Part shown: positions 27,101-34,548 of the stretch, in pieces
How the letters are laid out: every line of letters starts with the position of its first letter
Numbering within the stretch: the stretch's first letter is position 1
Assembly (NCBI GenBank): GCA_041750915.1
Contig: JBGSYJ010000069.1
Span: forward strand, 1 to 64,000
Direction: 5' to 3'
DNA from: JBGSYJ01 sp041750915
GTDB taxonomy: Bacteria; Acidobacteriota; Thermoanaerobaculia; Gp7-AA8
DNA: 64,000 bases
Notes under the pieces: model-generated
Told to the model about the DNA's origin: nothing
Seen by the model: the letters and a program-made list of their open reading frames with translations, nothing else
Database searches by the model: none
Made by a program: the position numbers and the translations under genes

Positions 27101-28986
27101 ATCCCTTCATCCTGCACGAAGAGCCGGAGGTCACGAATGCGCACGCCGGTAGGTGTCCCGACGGGATAGACGTCGAACGGAGTTTCCGACTGGACTTTGA
27201 GTCCCATGCTCTCGAGCCGCGGCATGAGGTCCGACAACGCGACGATGCCCGCGTGGAAGATCTTGCAGCGGAGCTCGTGAGGACGCGCGCCTTCGCGCTG
27301 GTAGAGCTCGAGGGCCAGAACGCCCGTCTGCGCCACGGTCTCGATCCGCTCGATGTCGGAAACGGCAATCCGCGGCTCGAAGCGTTCCGAATATGCCGCG
27401 GGAAACGCGCGACGGTAGCGGTGATAAACCTCGAGCGATGCTTCTTCGCCCATCGCGTTGTCGAGCGCATCGAGCAGGCGGTCCGACCAGTTGCGCGAAG
27501 CCTCTGCGAGCATTGCCTCGATACGCCGGGTGTCTACCTGGGGAATCTGTCCCGGAGTCGTCCTGATGATGAACTGCGCTCTTGCGAGCGGCGAGTCGGT
27601 CAGGTGCGCATGAACATTGATCACCGTGCCGTCGAATGCATTCTCGAGGATACGGCTTGCCTTGTCGCGGAACTCGACGTCGTATCGGTCGCGCGGAACG
27701 AAGACCAGGCAGGAGACAAAGCGTTCGAAAACGTCTTTCCTGCAGAACATCCCGACCCTCTGGCGATCCTGCAGCTGGAGAATTCCGATCGCCATGTTGA
27801 ACAGTTCGTTCTCGGTGACCTGAAACATCTCGTCGCGTGGAAACGTCTCGAGAATCTCGATCAGCGCCTTGCCGTTGTGACTGCTGGGAGCGAGCCCGGA
27901 GCGCTCTATCACGCGCTGGGCCTTCTGACGAACCAGCGGAATGTCGCGGACGCTGCGGCTGTATGCCACCGAGGTGAAGAGCCCGAGGAAGCGGTGCTCG
28001 GTGAGGAATCGTCCCTTGTCGTCGAAAGTCTTGACGCTCACCCGATCCATCGTGGCCGGCTTGTGCACCTGGCTGCGGCTGTTCGCTTTCGTGATGATGA
28101 TCGGCTCGTGCCGCTGTGCGAAATCGCTGAACTCGCCGGTGAACGGTGTGCGGCTCCGGTCGACGGACTCCTGACGCACGGCGCGGAGTATCCCGAGCCC
28201 CGACTCCTGATCGATCTCGAGAAAGTCTCCTTCATCCGTCGTTGCGAAGTTGTACTCGCGGTAGCCGAGAAAGAGAAAATGATGGTCGGAAAGCCAGAAC
28301 AGAAATTCTCTCGCTTCCTGAATCGCAGTGGGTGAGAGAAACTGCATCTCTGGAGCGTCCAGCCCCTCGAGACATTCTTCGAGCTTCCGCTTCATCGGGT
28401 GCCAGTCATCGACGACGACACGAACCTGTTCGAGGACAGCCTCCACGTTGCGCCGGATCGCTTCAATTTCTTCAGGCTCACTCTCCTGATCAAACTCGAT
28501 GTGCATGTAGGACTCGGTCAGCAGAACCGAGTCGCCGTCGGAGGGACTCTCGCCTTCTTCCGGAAGCGGCATCAGTTTGCCGTCGAGCGAACGCCGGACC
28601 CCGATTACCGGATGAACGAGCAGATGGATACTGCGCTCATTGCGCATGATCGCTGCCGCGACCGAATCGACCAGGAACGGCATGTCATCGTTGACGATCT
28701 CGATCACGGTGTGCTCGGAGCTCCACCCATCTTCGGCCGAGGGATTGAACACTCTGACCTTTGCTTCTCCGATCTTCCGTTCCGCGCCGAATCTCCATAA
28801 CGACAGCGCGCCTCCGAGAAGCGTGTCGGGAGATGTGTACAGAACATCGTCAGGTGCGACGAACTCGAAATAGTGCTTGACGAAGTCGGATGCCGCTTCG
28901 CGCATCTCGGGAGGAACCCGTCCGGTCGCATCGTGCGACAGACGTTCGATCAGATCCGATTTGCGCACTTCCTCATTGACGGCCAT
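24157..28986 (-). CDS. gdhB: NAD-specific glutamate dehydrogenase, 180-kDa type
   Basis: Oxidative deamination of glutamate to 2-oxoglutarate with NAD+, in the cytosol. From ATG 28986 the protein has 1609 residues, matching the large GDH class (about 1600-1650). GAGG lies nine bases before this ATG; upstream codons are repeat-derived. The N-terminal third carries the ACT-like regulatory region (DMPFLVDSVAAAIMR). The catalytic core includes RGGLRWSDR, VPVGAKGGFIVKNPG (active-site Lys near residue 850) and DMSGDVFGNAMLLS. The C-terminal region after RVIGEGANLGFTQ holds the nucleotide-binding and helical parts. The upstream heptamer array (29122-29209) probably separates it from the divergent gene at 29285. 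The large class is allosterically regulated in characterised bacteria; regulation here is unknown. Confidence 0.95.
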   Translation of the reverse strand: MAVNEEVRKSDLIERLSHDATGRVPPEMREAASDFVKHYFEFVAPDDVLYTSPDTLLGGALSLWRFGAERKIGEAKVRVFNPSAEDGWSSEHTVIEIVNDDMPFLVDSVAAAIMRNERSIHLLVHPVIGVRRSLDGKLMPLPEEGESPSDGDSVLLTESYMHIEFDQESEPEEIEAIRRNVEAVLEQVRVVVDDWHPMKRKLEECLEGLDAPEMQFLSPTAIQEAREFLFWLSDHHFLFLGYREYNFATTDEGDFLEIDQESGLGILRAVRQESVDRSRTPFTGEFSDFAQRHEPIIITKANSRSQVHKPATMDRVSVKTFDDKGRFLTEHRFLGLFTSVAYSRSVRDIPLVRQKAQRVIERSGLAPSSHNGKALIEILETFPRDEMFQVTENELFNMAIGILQLQDRQRVGMFCRKDVFERFVSCLVFVPRDRYDVEFRDKASRILENAFDGTVINVHAHLTDSPLARAQFIIRTTPGQIPQVDTRRIEAMLAEASRNWSDRLLDALDNAMGEEASLEVYHRYRRAFPAAYSERFEPRIAVSDIERIETVAQTGVLALELYQREGARPHELRCKIFHAGIVALSDLMPRLESMGLKVQSETPFDVYPVGTPTGVRIRDLRLFVQDEGINFLETKPKFEETFLRVWKGEAENDGFNRLVLAAGMEWHEVAVLRAYCKYLRQAGITLSETYMQQTLSNNPEIARMLLDLYYALFDTKNADAARAAELHEQINEALESVSNPDEDRILRRYRNLIDSTLRTNYFQRDTNGERKPWISFKFDSAAVEGLPLPRPQVEVFVYSPRMEGIHLRGGRVARGGLRWSDRREDFRTEILGLLKAQTVKNAVIVPVGAKGGFIVKNPGTTRDEIMTEGVACYKMLIRALLDLTDNRSEDDIIPPQGIVRRDGDDPYLVVAADKGTATFSDIANSISLEYGFWLGDAFASGGSAGYDHKKMGITARGGWEAVKRHFSELGVDCQREDFTAVGVGDMSGDVFGNAMLLSRHIRLIGAFNHLHIFVDPDPDPERSFIERERLFNLPRSAWSDYDPSLLSPGGAVFERRSKSITVSDRVREVFDLPQNTVTPNDLIQAILRARADLMWMGGIGTYVKASRETNADVRDRANDPLRVNADELRVRVIGEGANLGFTQHARVEFALTSSTGKINTDAIDNSAGVDCSDHEVNIKILIDAAIARGEIPPEKRLGLLAEMTDEVARLVLRDNYQQTQVISVAFAQGESILDTQMRFIRYLERTGKLDRSLEGLPDDEALQERQLAHLGLTRPELAVLLAYSKIWLYQELLESDLPDDPLLVEDLILYFPKQLRENYRTAIERHRLRREIIATFVTNTMVNRVRPTFVARMMEETGKTAPDIARAYAIIRDSFDLRTTWKAIEHLDNKIPAALQTQMLIEVGQLLERTTVWLLRSGYDDLDIAACIERFGPRIGDLARNLEKILPPAALTAMLQRENENLQLGLPPDLARRRATSEILTSALDIVRLAHVGNLNVVDAGRVYFHIGSRFDLDRMREAAQSMKTDSSWQKQAVAGAIDDLFSYQSRLTARVLETTDDASPETVEVWLATRGPLVARIEQLLTEIRSATVIDLPMIAVVTRQLRALVES

Positions 28987-29121
28987 TGATATCCTCGGGC
29001 GGTGTGGGGATTTGCAGACGTTGCATGGAATGCAGAAGCGATGTGCTGGCTCGGCCCCGGATTCATCGTGCAGCCGGTCGATCGCCTCAACTGGAAGGAT
29101 AAATGACTTGGCGGCGAAGTA

Positions 29122-29209
29122 GAAGCGTGAAGCGTGAAAGAAGAGTGAAGAGTGAACGGTGAAGATTGAAAGGGGAGCAATTTCACTCTTCACCCTTCAC
29201 TCTTCACCC
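29122..29209. repeat. inverted GAAGAGT-type heptamer arrays
   Basis: Seven 7-nt units (GAAGCGT, GAAAGAA, GAGTGAA, CGGTGAA, GATTGAA types; 29122-29170) are followed after 11 nt by four TTCACTC/TTCACCC units (29182-29209). The second set complements part of the first. The array lies between divergent genes, so any promoters there must read through or out of it. Confidence 0.85.
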
Positions 29210-29284
29210 TTCCTTTTCCGGCAGGATCCTTGCAAATGTAGCATAATAACTTTCCGCCTCGGGGTGGTTCGAGGATCTCAATCC

Positions 29285-30001
29285 ATGACCTCCAGACTCA
29301 AAGCAGCTTCCCTTCTGATCGCAGCCGCCATTGGCCTCTTCGCTGCCGTTTCGCCCGTCCACGCCACGGTTGCCCGGTACGTTCCGTTCGATCAGAAGGT
29401 CGACGAGGCCGAGGCCATCGTCCTGGGACGCGTCACGGGCACCCGATCGGCCTTCGACCCGACCGGCAAGTGGATTCTGACGACTGCCACCATCACGATC
29501 GACAAGTCGCTGAAGGGGTCCGCAGCGGGAACGATCGAGGTGACCGTTCCGGGGGGAGCCGTTGACGGAATCCACCAGGAAACTGTCGGGGTGCCTTCCT
29601 TCAGCAAGGGAGATGAGCGCGTTCTGTTCGTCAGGCGGGACCGGGTCGGTCCGACCGTGCTCTATCTCGACCAGGGGAACTACGAGGTCGTTAGGGATTC
29701 GTCCGGCCGACCGACCGTCTCGCCGGCGTCTTCCGATCTCGTCCTTCTGGATAGTCAAACGGGAAAAATCTCTGCTTCCGAGGAAGTCCGTTCGCTCGAT
29801 TCGTTCGAGCGTGAAGTGTCGCTCGCAGTCCAGAGAGTGCAGCGGCAGCGGCTCAACACAGCGGCGGTTTCATCCGCAGTGACGCCGGAGCGGAACTGGC
29901 GGACGTCGACCGTCGAGTTTCTCGATGAGAACAAGCTGCTCATGATTCTGCTCGGGATCGGAGTGCTGATCTCGCTGATTCCCATCCTGAGGCGGAGATA
30001 G
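29285..30001 (+). CDS. exported protein with C-terminal membrane anchor, unknown
   Basis: Protein of 238 residues from ATG 29285 (GAGGA about 11 bases upstream). A signal peptide (LLIAAAIGLFAAVSPVHA) is followed by a beta-rich domain with the pattern VDEAEAIVLGRVTG and KSLKG, typical of small OB-like secreted domains that carry no named function. The C-terminus has one hydrophobic helix (LLMILLGIGVLISLIPIL) followed by RRR, giving a periplasmic domain tethered to the inner membrane. The arrangement resembles PEP-CTERM-like sorting tails, but no PEP or IPTL motif is present. The zinc-ribbon protein gene begins six bases after its stop, suggesting an operon. Confidence 0.7.
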   Translation: MTSRLKAASLLIAAAIGLFAAVSPVHATVARYVPFDQKVDEAEAIVLGRVTGTRSAFDPTGKWILTTATITIDKSLKGSAAGTIEVTVPGGAVDGIHQETVGVPSFSKGDERVLFVRRDRVGPTVLYLDQGNYEVVRDSSGRPTVSPASSDLVLLDSQTGKISASEEVRSLDSFEREVSLAVQRVQRQRLNTAAVSSAVTPERNWRTSTVEFLDENKLLMILLGIGVLISLIPILRRR

Positions 30002-30007
30002 AGATCG

Positions 30008-31051
30008 ATGCGCTGTCCCGAATGTCACGCCGTCCGCGAGCCCGAGGCAAAGGCATGCACGGGGTGTGGCCTGCTGTTCGTGACGCTGCCAGAGCCGAAT
30101 CGCAGATCCGATGATCTCGTCCGCCAGAAGCGGCGTGCGTCCGATGCAGAGCTCGTCGAGTGCCGGGCGTGCGGAGGTGCCGTCCCGAAGAGCGCTATCC
30201 GTTGCCGGCACTGCTCGGAGATTCTCGATCCCGGATATCTCGCGAGGAAGGCCCGCAAGCGGAGAAAGCAGGTCAACGCGGCGAGCTGGACGGCTTACCT
30301 TCTGGGACTCGTCACGCTTTTCATCTTCCGGCCGGTCGGGATCATCGCAATCGGCGCCGGTCTGATGCTTTCGATTCTCTATTACCTGATCCCCGTCGAA
30401 GAGGAACTGCCTTTCGAGGATGACGACGAAGGAGGTTCGGACCGTTCGAAGCGCGAGCGTGTGCGAGGCTCCTTTCGATCCCTCGGCGAACACTTCAAAC
30501 GACAGTTCGCCTTCGAACGGTTCACTCTGAATGTTCCCCACCTCGGCAAGCTGAAGATTGCGCTCGTCGGCACGCCGCTCCTCGCTGCCGGACTTGGCCT
30601 CGTGACCCAGCATTTTCTTCTTCAGGTCCCATTGAACAGGGCGATCGAGGCGAGCGGAGCCTTCGACGGCGTCGATGTTTCCGCGCGCTACCGCTACTGG
30701 ATCGTGCCCGGCGTCGTCGTCTATGACGTCGATGTCGAAAAAGGAACGGACGCAAGCGATGCGATTCTCGCCCTTTCTCGCTCATCGGGTGAGCACGAGA
30801 TTGCCGAGGTGAACGTCACGGTCGCAGGCGAGAACCGAGGAACCATTGAGGGCGAAACGTTCCGGCGGATCGGACGGATGAATGAGCGAGAGAAGAGCGT
30901 CGTAACACAGTTGCGGGAGATTTTCCGGCCCGGTTCCGGCCCCGCCGCCGCCGACGGCGCGCTTCGAACGTTGCGGAGGCTTACAGGAGCCGAAGGTGAA
31001 CGGCCCGCCCCTGTTCCGTCGAACAGGGTGACGGTAACGATTCCCGGGTAA
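30008..31051 (+). CDS. double zinc-ribbon membrane protein, unknown
   Basis: Unrecognised protein of 347 residues. The N-terminus has two zinc ribbons: CPEC with CTGC (residues 3-21) and CRAC with CRHC (about 52-72). A hydrophobic region (about 95-132) gives two membrane helices, followed by an acidic linker and a third hydrophobic segment near 185-205. The C-terminal half is soluble and hydrophilic. The layout suggests a membrane protein whose ribbons lie in the cytosol. It follows the preceding exported-protein gene by six bases. No enzymatic motif was found. Confidence 0.65.
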   Translation: MRCPECHAVREPEAKACTGCGLLFVTLPEPNRRSDDLVRQKRRASDAELVECRACGGAVPKSAIRCRHCSEILDPGYLARKARKRRKQVNAASWTAYLLGLVTLFIFRPVGIIAIGAGLMLSILYYLIPVEEELPFEDDDEGGSDRSKRERVRGSFRSLGEHFKRQFAFERFTLNVPHLGKLKIALVGTPLLAAGLGLVTQHFLLQVPLNRAIEASGAFDGVDVSARYRYWIVPGVVVYDVDVEKGTDASDAILALSRSSGEHEIAEVNVTVAGENRGTIEGETFRRIGRMNEREKSVVTQLREIFRPGSGPAAADGALRTLRRLTGAEGERPAPVPSNRVTVTIPG

Positions 31052-31160
31052 GGAGTTTAGCCGTAGCCGTAGCCGTCCCCGTTGCTGTCTTTCCTACCTT
31101 CGCGAGTTCTGTCGGCGTCGCGAGCGCGCGCTGCGTTGCCCCGCTCTACTGTCACCCTTT

Positions 31161-31195
31161 TCTGAATTCTGAATTATGAATTCTCAATTCTCCTT
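31161..31195. repeat. TCTGAAT heptamer array
   Basis: Five 7-nt units (TCTGAAT twice, TATGAAT, TCTCAAT, TCTCCTT). The fourth unit contains the reverse-strand stop codon of the DUF1028 gene, so the last codons of that gene are repeat-derived. Confidence 0.75.
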
Positions 31196-32230
31196 CTTCA
31201 TCATTTCTTCACGAAGTTTCGTCACGAGCCGATCATCGACGAGGCCTTTCGGCGTTCCGGGATAGTCGAGACCGTGCGCGGCACGGAAGGCGTCGACCGC
31301 CGCGATCGCTTCCGCGTCGTAGTCGGCGAACCGCTCGTTGTACGCGGCGTCCTCTTTCTGATACGGCGCGATGAGCCGGTCGAACGCTGCGGGATCGCTG
31401 CGCATGAGGCTGCGGTCTCCCGTGAACTTCGGTGCAGCGGGAAACTCCGCGAGCTCTTTGCCCCAGTATCCGAGGGCGTGAAGCATTCTCTTCAACTCGA
31501 TGACGTCGGGCCCGCGCACGGCGGAAAACTCACGATGTCCAAGCTTCCGGGTCGTCCGGTAGTAGATCCGCTTCAGCTCGCCGACGGGATCCTCATGCTC
31601 GCCGACATCGATCGAAAACGAGAGGTGATCGCCGCCGCGCCCTGGGTCGTTTGGATCTGCAACGCGGAGCGCGGCGCTCTGAAGGTTGCCCCAGCGCCGG
31701 TCGCCGCCCAGCTTCTGTCCCGCCTCGAGAGCGAGGATCAGCCGCTCTGCAAACGGCGTCGTCGTCCCTTCGGTCGATTCGAAATGATCGGCGACGGCGT
31801 CGACGACTTCGGGTCCCACAAGGATGTTCCCCTGAACCGTGTAGTTGGGTCCGTTACGACTTCCCGCCCAGACTCCGCTCTCTTTTCCGGTGAATGAGGC
31901 AGAGCGTCCCTTCATGTCGATGATTCCGAGCTGCCGCCGTTCGCGGCCGGCATCGCCTGTGAGCAGTTGCTCTAGGACTGCCTCAGGCGCAACGCCGGTT
32001 TCCAGCAGGTCGAGACCCTGACGTCCGTACTCGACGATCGTCCACGACTGTGTAGCCACGGCGCCGACTCCGGCTCTTGCCCATGGCACCGCACGGCCGA
32101 CGAACGGAACGCGTGTCGTCACTATGACGCCGGATTCGCCCGTCGAAGGATCGATTGCGACGAGCGAAAACGTCGCATGGACCGGCACGCTCAGTACAAA
32201 GGCGAACAGAAAAACAACTGCAGATCTCAT
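31184..32230 (-). CDS. exported DUF1028 protein with peptidoglycan-binding-like tail
   Basis: Protein of 348 residues with a signal peptide (VVFLFAFVLSVPVHA). The mature N-terminal domain is DUF1028, an Ntn-hydrolase-like fold: it begins TFSLVAIDPSTGESGV, with AVPWARAGVGAVATQ and NYTVQGNILVG. The C-terminal 100 residues (from about ELKRMLHALGYW, with AIAAVDAFRAAHGL) resemble a peptidoglycan-binding helical repeat. The role is unknown; the family often lies near peptidase or amidase genes. The stop codon lies in a heptamer array. It is 39 bases downstream of the gene at 32270 on the same strand. Confidence 0.8.
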   Translation of the reverse strand: MRSAVVFLFAFVLSVPVHATFSLVAIDPSTGESGVIVTTRVPFVGRAVPWARAGVGAVATQSWTIVEYGRQGLDLLETGVAPEAVLEQLLTGDAGRERRQLGIIDMKGRSASFTGKESGVWAGSRNGPNYTVQGNILVGPEVVDAVADHFESTEGTTTPFAERLILALEAGQKLGGDRRWGNLQSAALRVADPNDPGRGGDHLSFSIDVGEHEDPVGELKRIYYRTTRKLGHREFSAVRGPDVIELKRMLHALGYWGKELAEFPAAPKFTGDRSLMRSDPAAFDRLIAPYQKEDAAYNERFADYDAEAIAAVDAFRAAHGLDYPGTPKGLVDDRLVTKLREEMMKKEN

Positions 32231-32245
32231 GATTCCTCCAGAAAG

Positions 32246-32268
32246 TAGCGGCGGATTCCGATCCGCCG
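32246..32268. repeat. short palindromic repeat, reverse copy of 11325
   Basis: The near-palindrome GGCGGATTCCGATCCGCC lies between the stop of the 32270 gene and the DUF1028 start, close to the latter's ribosome-binding region. It is inverted relative to the copy at 11325. Confidence 0.6.
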
Positions 32269-32269
32269 T

Positions 32270-32935
32270 TCAGAAGCGAATCGCGAGCGACAGCGACACG
32301 ACGGGATAAATATCGTAGTCGCCGATTTCATCCTGCAGCGAACGTTCTTCCGCTGCGAGATCTTCTTCGAATCCTGGAGGAATCGGGATCCCCGGGTTCG
32401 GTTCAGCGATCAGATCGACGACAGGCTCTCCGTGTGAGTAAGCGCCAATGTCGAACAGAAGTTTGAAGCGCGAGTTCCCCCGCAAAGCGTTTCCGAATCC
32501 GATTCCGAGGTACGGCCCCACTTCATCCGTTGTCGCAACCGCGCGTAGCCGTCCGACGAGGGCTACGGGGTAGGGCACTCCGTTGATCTCCACGATCGTG
32601 TCCTCGGTAGACCGCGCTTCGTAGACATTGTCGTTGCGGATGGCGCCGAGGGTGATGCGGAAGCTGCGGCCACCGGGATAGATGTCGAGGAAGAGGTTCT
32701 CACTGGAGAGCTCGACGTCACCCTCATAGTCGATATCGTTGTGCGTGAGGTCGCGCGTGATGTCGCCACGGTGGATTCCACCGCGGAGATGCACATACGA
32801 GCCGAGCCCGACGATAAGGTCGGCGCCGTACCCGAGAGTCGAGACCTTCGGCGCTACGGCGACCTGCTGGCCAGCGGCCGGGAGAGCGAGTGAAAACCCG
32901 ACGATACAAATGACGACGATCAGACTTCTGCGCAT
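32270..32935 (-). CDS. outer-membrane beta-barrel-like protein
   Basis: Exported protein of 221 residues. ATG 32935, preceded by GGGAGGAG, opens a signal peptide (VVICIVGFSLALPAAGQQ). The mature protein is a run of alternating amphipathic strands and ends LSLAIRF, with the terminal aromatic typical of outer-membrane barrels. GVGLxxG-like glycine turns (YGADLIVGLGSYVHLRGG, YLGIGFGNAL) fit an OmpA-like or OMPL-type barrel of 8-10 strands. No ligand or enzyme motif is visible. It is transcribed with the DUF1028 gene. Confidence 0.65.
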   Translation of the reverse strand: MRRSLIVVICIVGFSLALPAAGQQVAVAPKVSTLGYGADLIVGLGSYVHLRGGIHRGDITRDLTHNDIDYEGDVELSSENLFLDIYPGGRSFRITLGAIRNDNVYEARSTEDTIVEINGVPYPVALVGRLRAVATTDEVGPYLGIGFGNALRGNSRFKLLFDIGAYSHGEPVVDLIAEPNPGIPIPPGFEEDLAAEERSLQDEIGDYDIYPVVSLSLAIRF

Positions 32936-33065
32936 TGCCCTCTCCTCCCGACACGCTTCGCAGGCTGCGTGAACTGTGGGAAAGTGTACTCTCAGCCGGC
33001 GCCGATTCGAAATCGCCCGCCATCGCCGCGCCGGAATGGCACATGGCATGACCGTAAGGCACGAG

Positions 33066-33154
33066 GTGTCATCCTGAGCGAAGCGAAGGATCCCCCGAGC
33101 CTTGCACCATACAGCCAGTAGTAAGGGGATCCTTCGCTGCGCTCAGGATGACAC
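33066..33154. repeat. paired-arm repeat, CATCCTGAGCGAAGCGAAGG type
   Basis: Arms 33066-33096 and 33124-33154 are inverted copies around a spacer of about 27 nt, in the region between the divergent barrel and lipoprotein genes. Confidence 0.9.
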
Positions 33155-33242
33155 GTGCTCCTGCTCAGAGCTGAAGTTGAAGCCAGGGAAGTGGCAGGGC
33201 ATTTGCTCTCGAACGAGGCGACGTTCGACGTCGGGGGATCGC

Positions 33243-33725
33243 ATGCGCAGACTATTGGTGCTCGCCGGGATGGCGCTGGTAATTGCAGCGACAGGCTGCC
33301 GCCGCGACGCCGACCTCACTCAGTCGGTCACCGACACTTCGATTACGGATGCGACGAGTACGGCGCCGCCTGACGCTGAGGCAGCCGACGCCTGGCTGGG
33401 AGACTTCACGCTCGGGTCGGCCCTCGACGCCCAGGGTCGTGTCCCTCTCAGTAAGTCTGCACAGGGCTTCAACGCGGGAGCGACGATCTACTTCGCAATG
33501 GGCATCACCGAAGCCCCGGCCGGTGCGGTCGTGCGAACGGTCTGGTACGGCCGCGACAATCTGAAAGTACACGAGGAGACCCGGCAGGTCGTCGCCGGCG
33601 AGAACTATCTCCACTTTCAGAGCCCGCCGACAGAGAGCTGGCCGCCGGGACGCTACAAAGTCGAAGCCTGGGCGGGCGATCAGCTCGTACGGTCTGAAGA
33701 ATTCGACATCCTCGCCCCTAAATAG
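33243..33725 (+). CDS. small lipoprotein, unknown
   Basis: Lipoprotein of 160 residues. ATG 33243 opens a signal peptide with the lipobox IAATGC. A Thr/Ser/Asp-rich linker (about residues 25-50) leads to a beta-sandwich-like domain with WLGDFTLGSALDAQGR, GATIYFAMGI and WPPGRYKVEAWAGD, which resembles small immunoglobulin-like extracytoplasmic domains. No named family is recognised. A strong GC hairpin overlaps its stop codon and separates it from the convergent osmC gene. Confidence 0.65.
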   Translation: MRRLLVLAGMALVIAATGCRRDADLTQSVTDTSITDATSTAPPDAEAADAWLGDFTLGSALDAQGRVPLSKSAQGFNAGATIYFAMGITEAPAGAVVRTVWYGRDNLKVHEETRQVVAGENYLHFQSPPTESWPPGRYKVEAWAGDQLVRSEEFDILAPK

Positions 33726-33750
33726 CCGGCGCCCGGCCGTGGGCGCCGGC
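33725..33750. terminator. hairpin between convergent genes
   Basis: The perfect 10-bp GC stem GCCGGCGCCC/GGGCGCCGGC with a 6-nt loop lies at the end of the lipoprotein gene and just beyond the stop of convergent osmC. It can serve both strands, although it has no T-run. Confidence 0.6.
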
Positions 33751-33761
33751 CGTATCCTGGT

Positions 33762-34190
33762 TCAGCTCCCGAGGGTCGCTTTCAACGTGATCTCCGCCGT
33801 CCGGAGAAGTTTCGATACGGGACAGTTCTCTTTGGCGCTCGCCGCTTCCTTCTGGAAGTCCTCTTCCGAGATCCCGGGTACGTTCGCATTGCACACCAGC
33901 TCGATCCGCGTGATCTCGAAACCCTGGCCCACCTTTTCGAGATGGATCGTCGCTTCCGTGTGTACGCTCGTCGGCTCGTGGCCCGCTTTGCTGAGACCAT
34001 TCGACAACGCCATCGAGAAGCATCCGGCATGGGCCGCCGCGATCAACTCCTCGGGATTCGTTCCGTTCCCCGTTTCAAAGCGCGATACGAATGAATACGC
34101 GCCATCGAGCGCACCACTCTCGGTTTTCACTGTTCCGTTTCCGTCCTTGAGATTTCCCTTCCACTCTGCTTCAGCTTTGCGACTCGGCAT
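33762..34190 (-). CDS. osmC: OsmC-family peroxiredoxin
   Basis: Thiol peroxidase that reduces organic hydroperoxides in the cytosol, 142 residues, the usual OsmC length. The two catalytic cysteines are in AAAHAGCFSMAL (C57) and ENCPVSKLL (C123). Arg37 and Glu48, which activate the reactive cysteine in the family, are also present. The N-terminal strand pattern and FETGNGTNPEELIAAAHAG fit the OsmC rather than the Ohr subgroup. It is a single-gene unit converging on the lipoprotein gene. Confidence 0.92.
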   Translation of the reverse strand: MPSRKAEAEWKGNLKDGNGTVKTESGALDGAYSFVSRFETGNGTNPEELIAAAHAGCFSMALSNGLSKAGHEPTSVHTEATIHLEKVGQGFEITRIELVCNANVPGISEEDFQKEAASAKENCPVSKLLRTAEITLKATLGS

Positions 34191-34286
34191 CTTGTGATTC
34201 CTCCTGAGGGGGACATCATATTGGGTTTCGTGAAGTTTCGTGTTTCCCGCTGCAAGTTTCGCGCTATGCCCTCTCCGCAGCTCTCA

Positions 34287-34478
34287 TTCCCCTCTCCCCG
34301 TGTGAACGGGGAGAGGGGCAAGGGGAGAGGGGCCGCGCAAGCAATTCGAATGTAGCCGACCGCAATGAGTGCCGCAAGCTCGCAACGCCCCTCTCCCGGC
34401 GCGCGACACTCCGCAAAGCCTTGAAGTCTGCGCGAACGACGCGCGCCACCCTCTCCCCGACTTCGCGGGGAGAGGGGA
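34287..34478. repeat. 192-bp composite CCCTCTCCCC element
   Basis: Three palindromic modules lie in order: a hairpin CCCCTCTCCCCGTGTG...GGGGAGAGGGG, a half-module CGCCCCTCTCCCGGCGCGCG, and GCGCGCCACCCTCTCCCCGA...CGGGGAGAGGGGA. The reverse complement of 54558-54749 has the same modules in the same order at the same total length. The modules are nearly identical; the inter-module sequences have diverged. It fills the gap between the divergent osmC and hydrolase genes; no gene is seen in it. Confidence 0.85.
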
Positions 34479-34548
34479 GCACGTCGCCAATGGCGGCAGC
34501 TCTTCCACTTGCCGCCCACGATCAAGACTGCGAGAATCAGCCCTTCCC

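Noticed and set aside
26806..28335. 509-codon forward frame opposite NAD-GDH
   Set aside because: The reverse strand is a well conserved dehydrogenase; the forward frame is its shadow.
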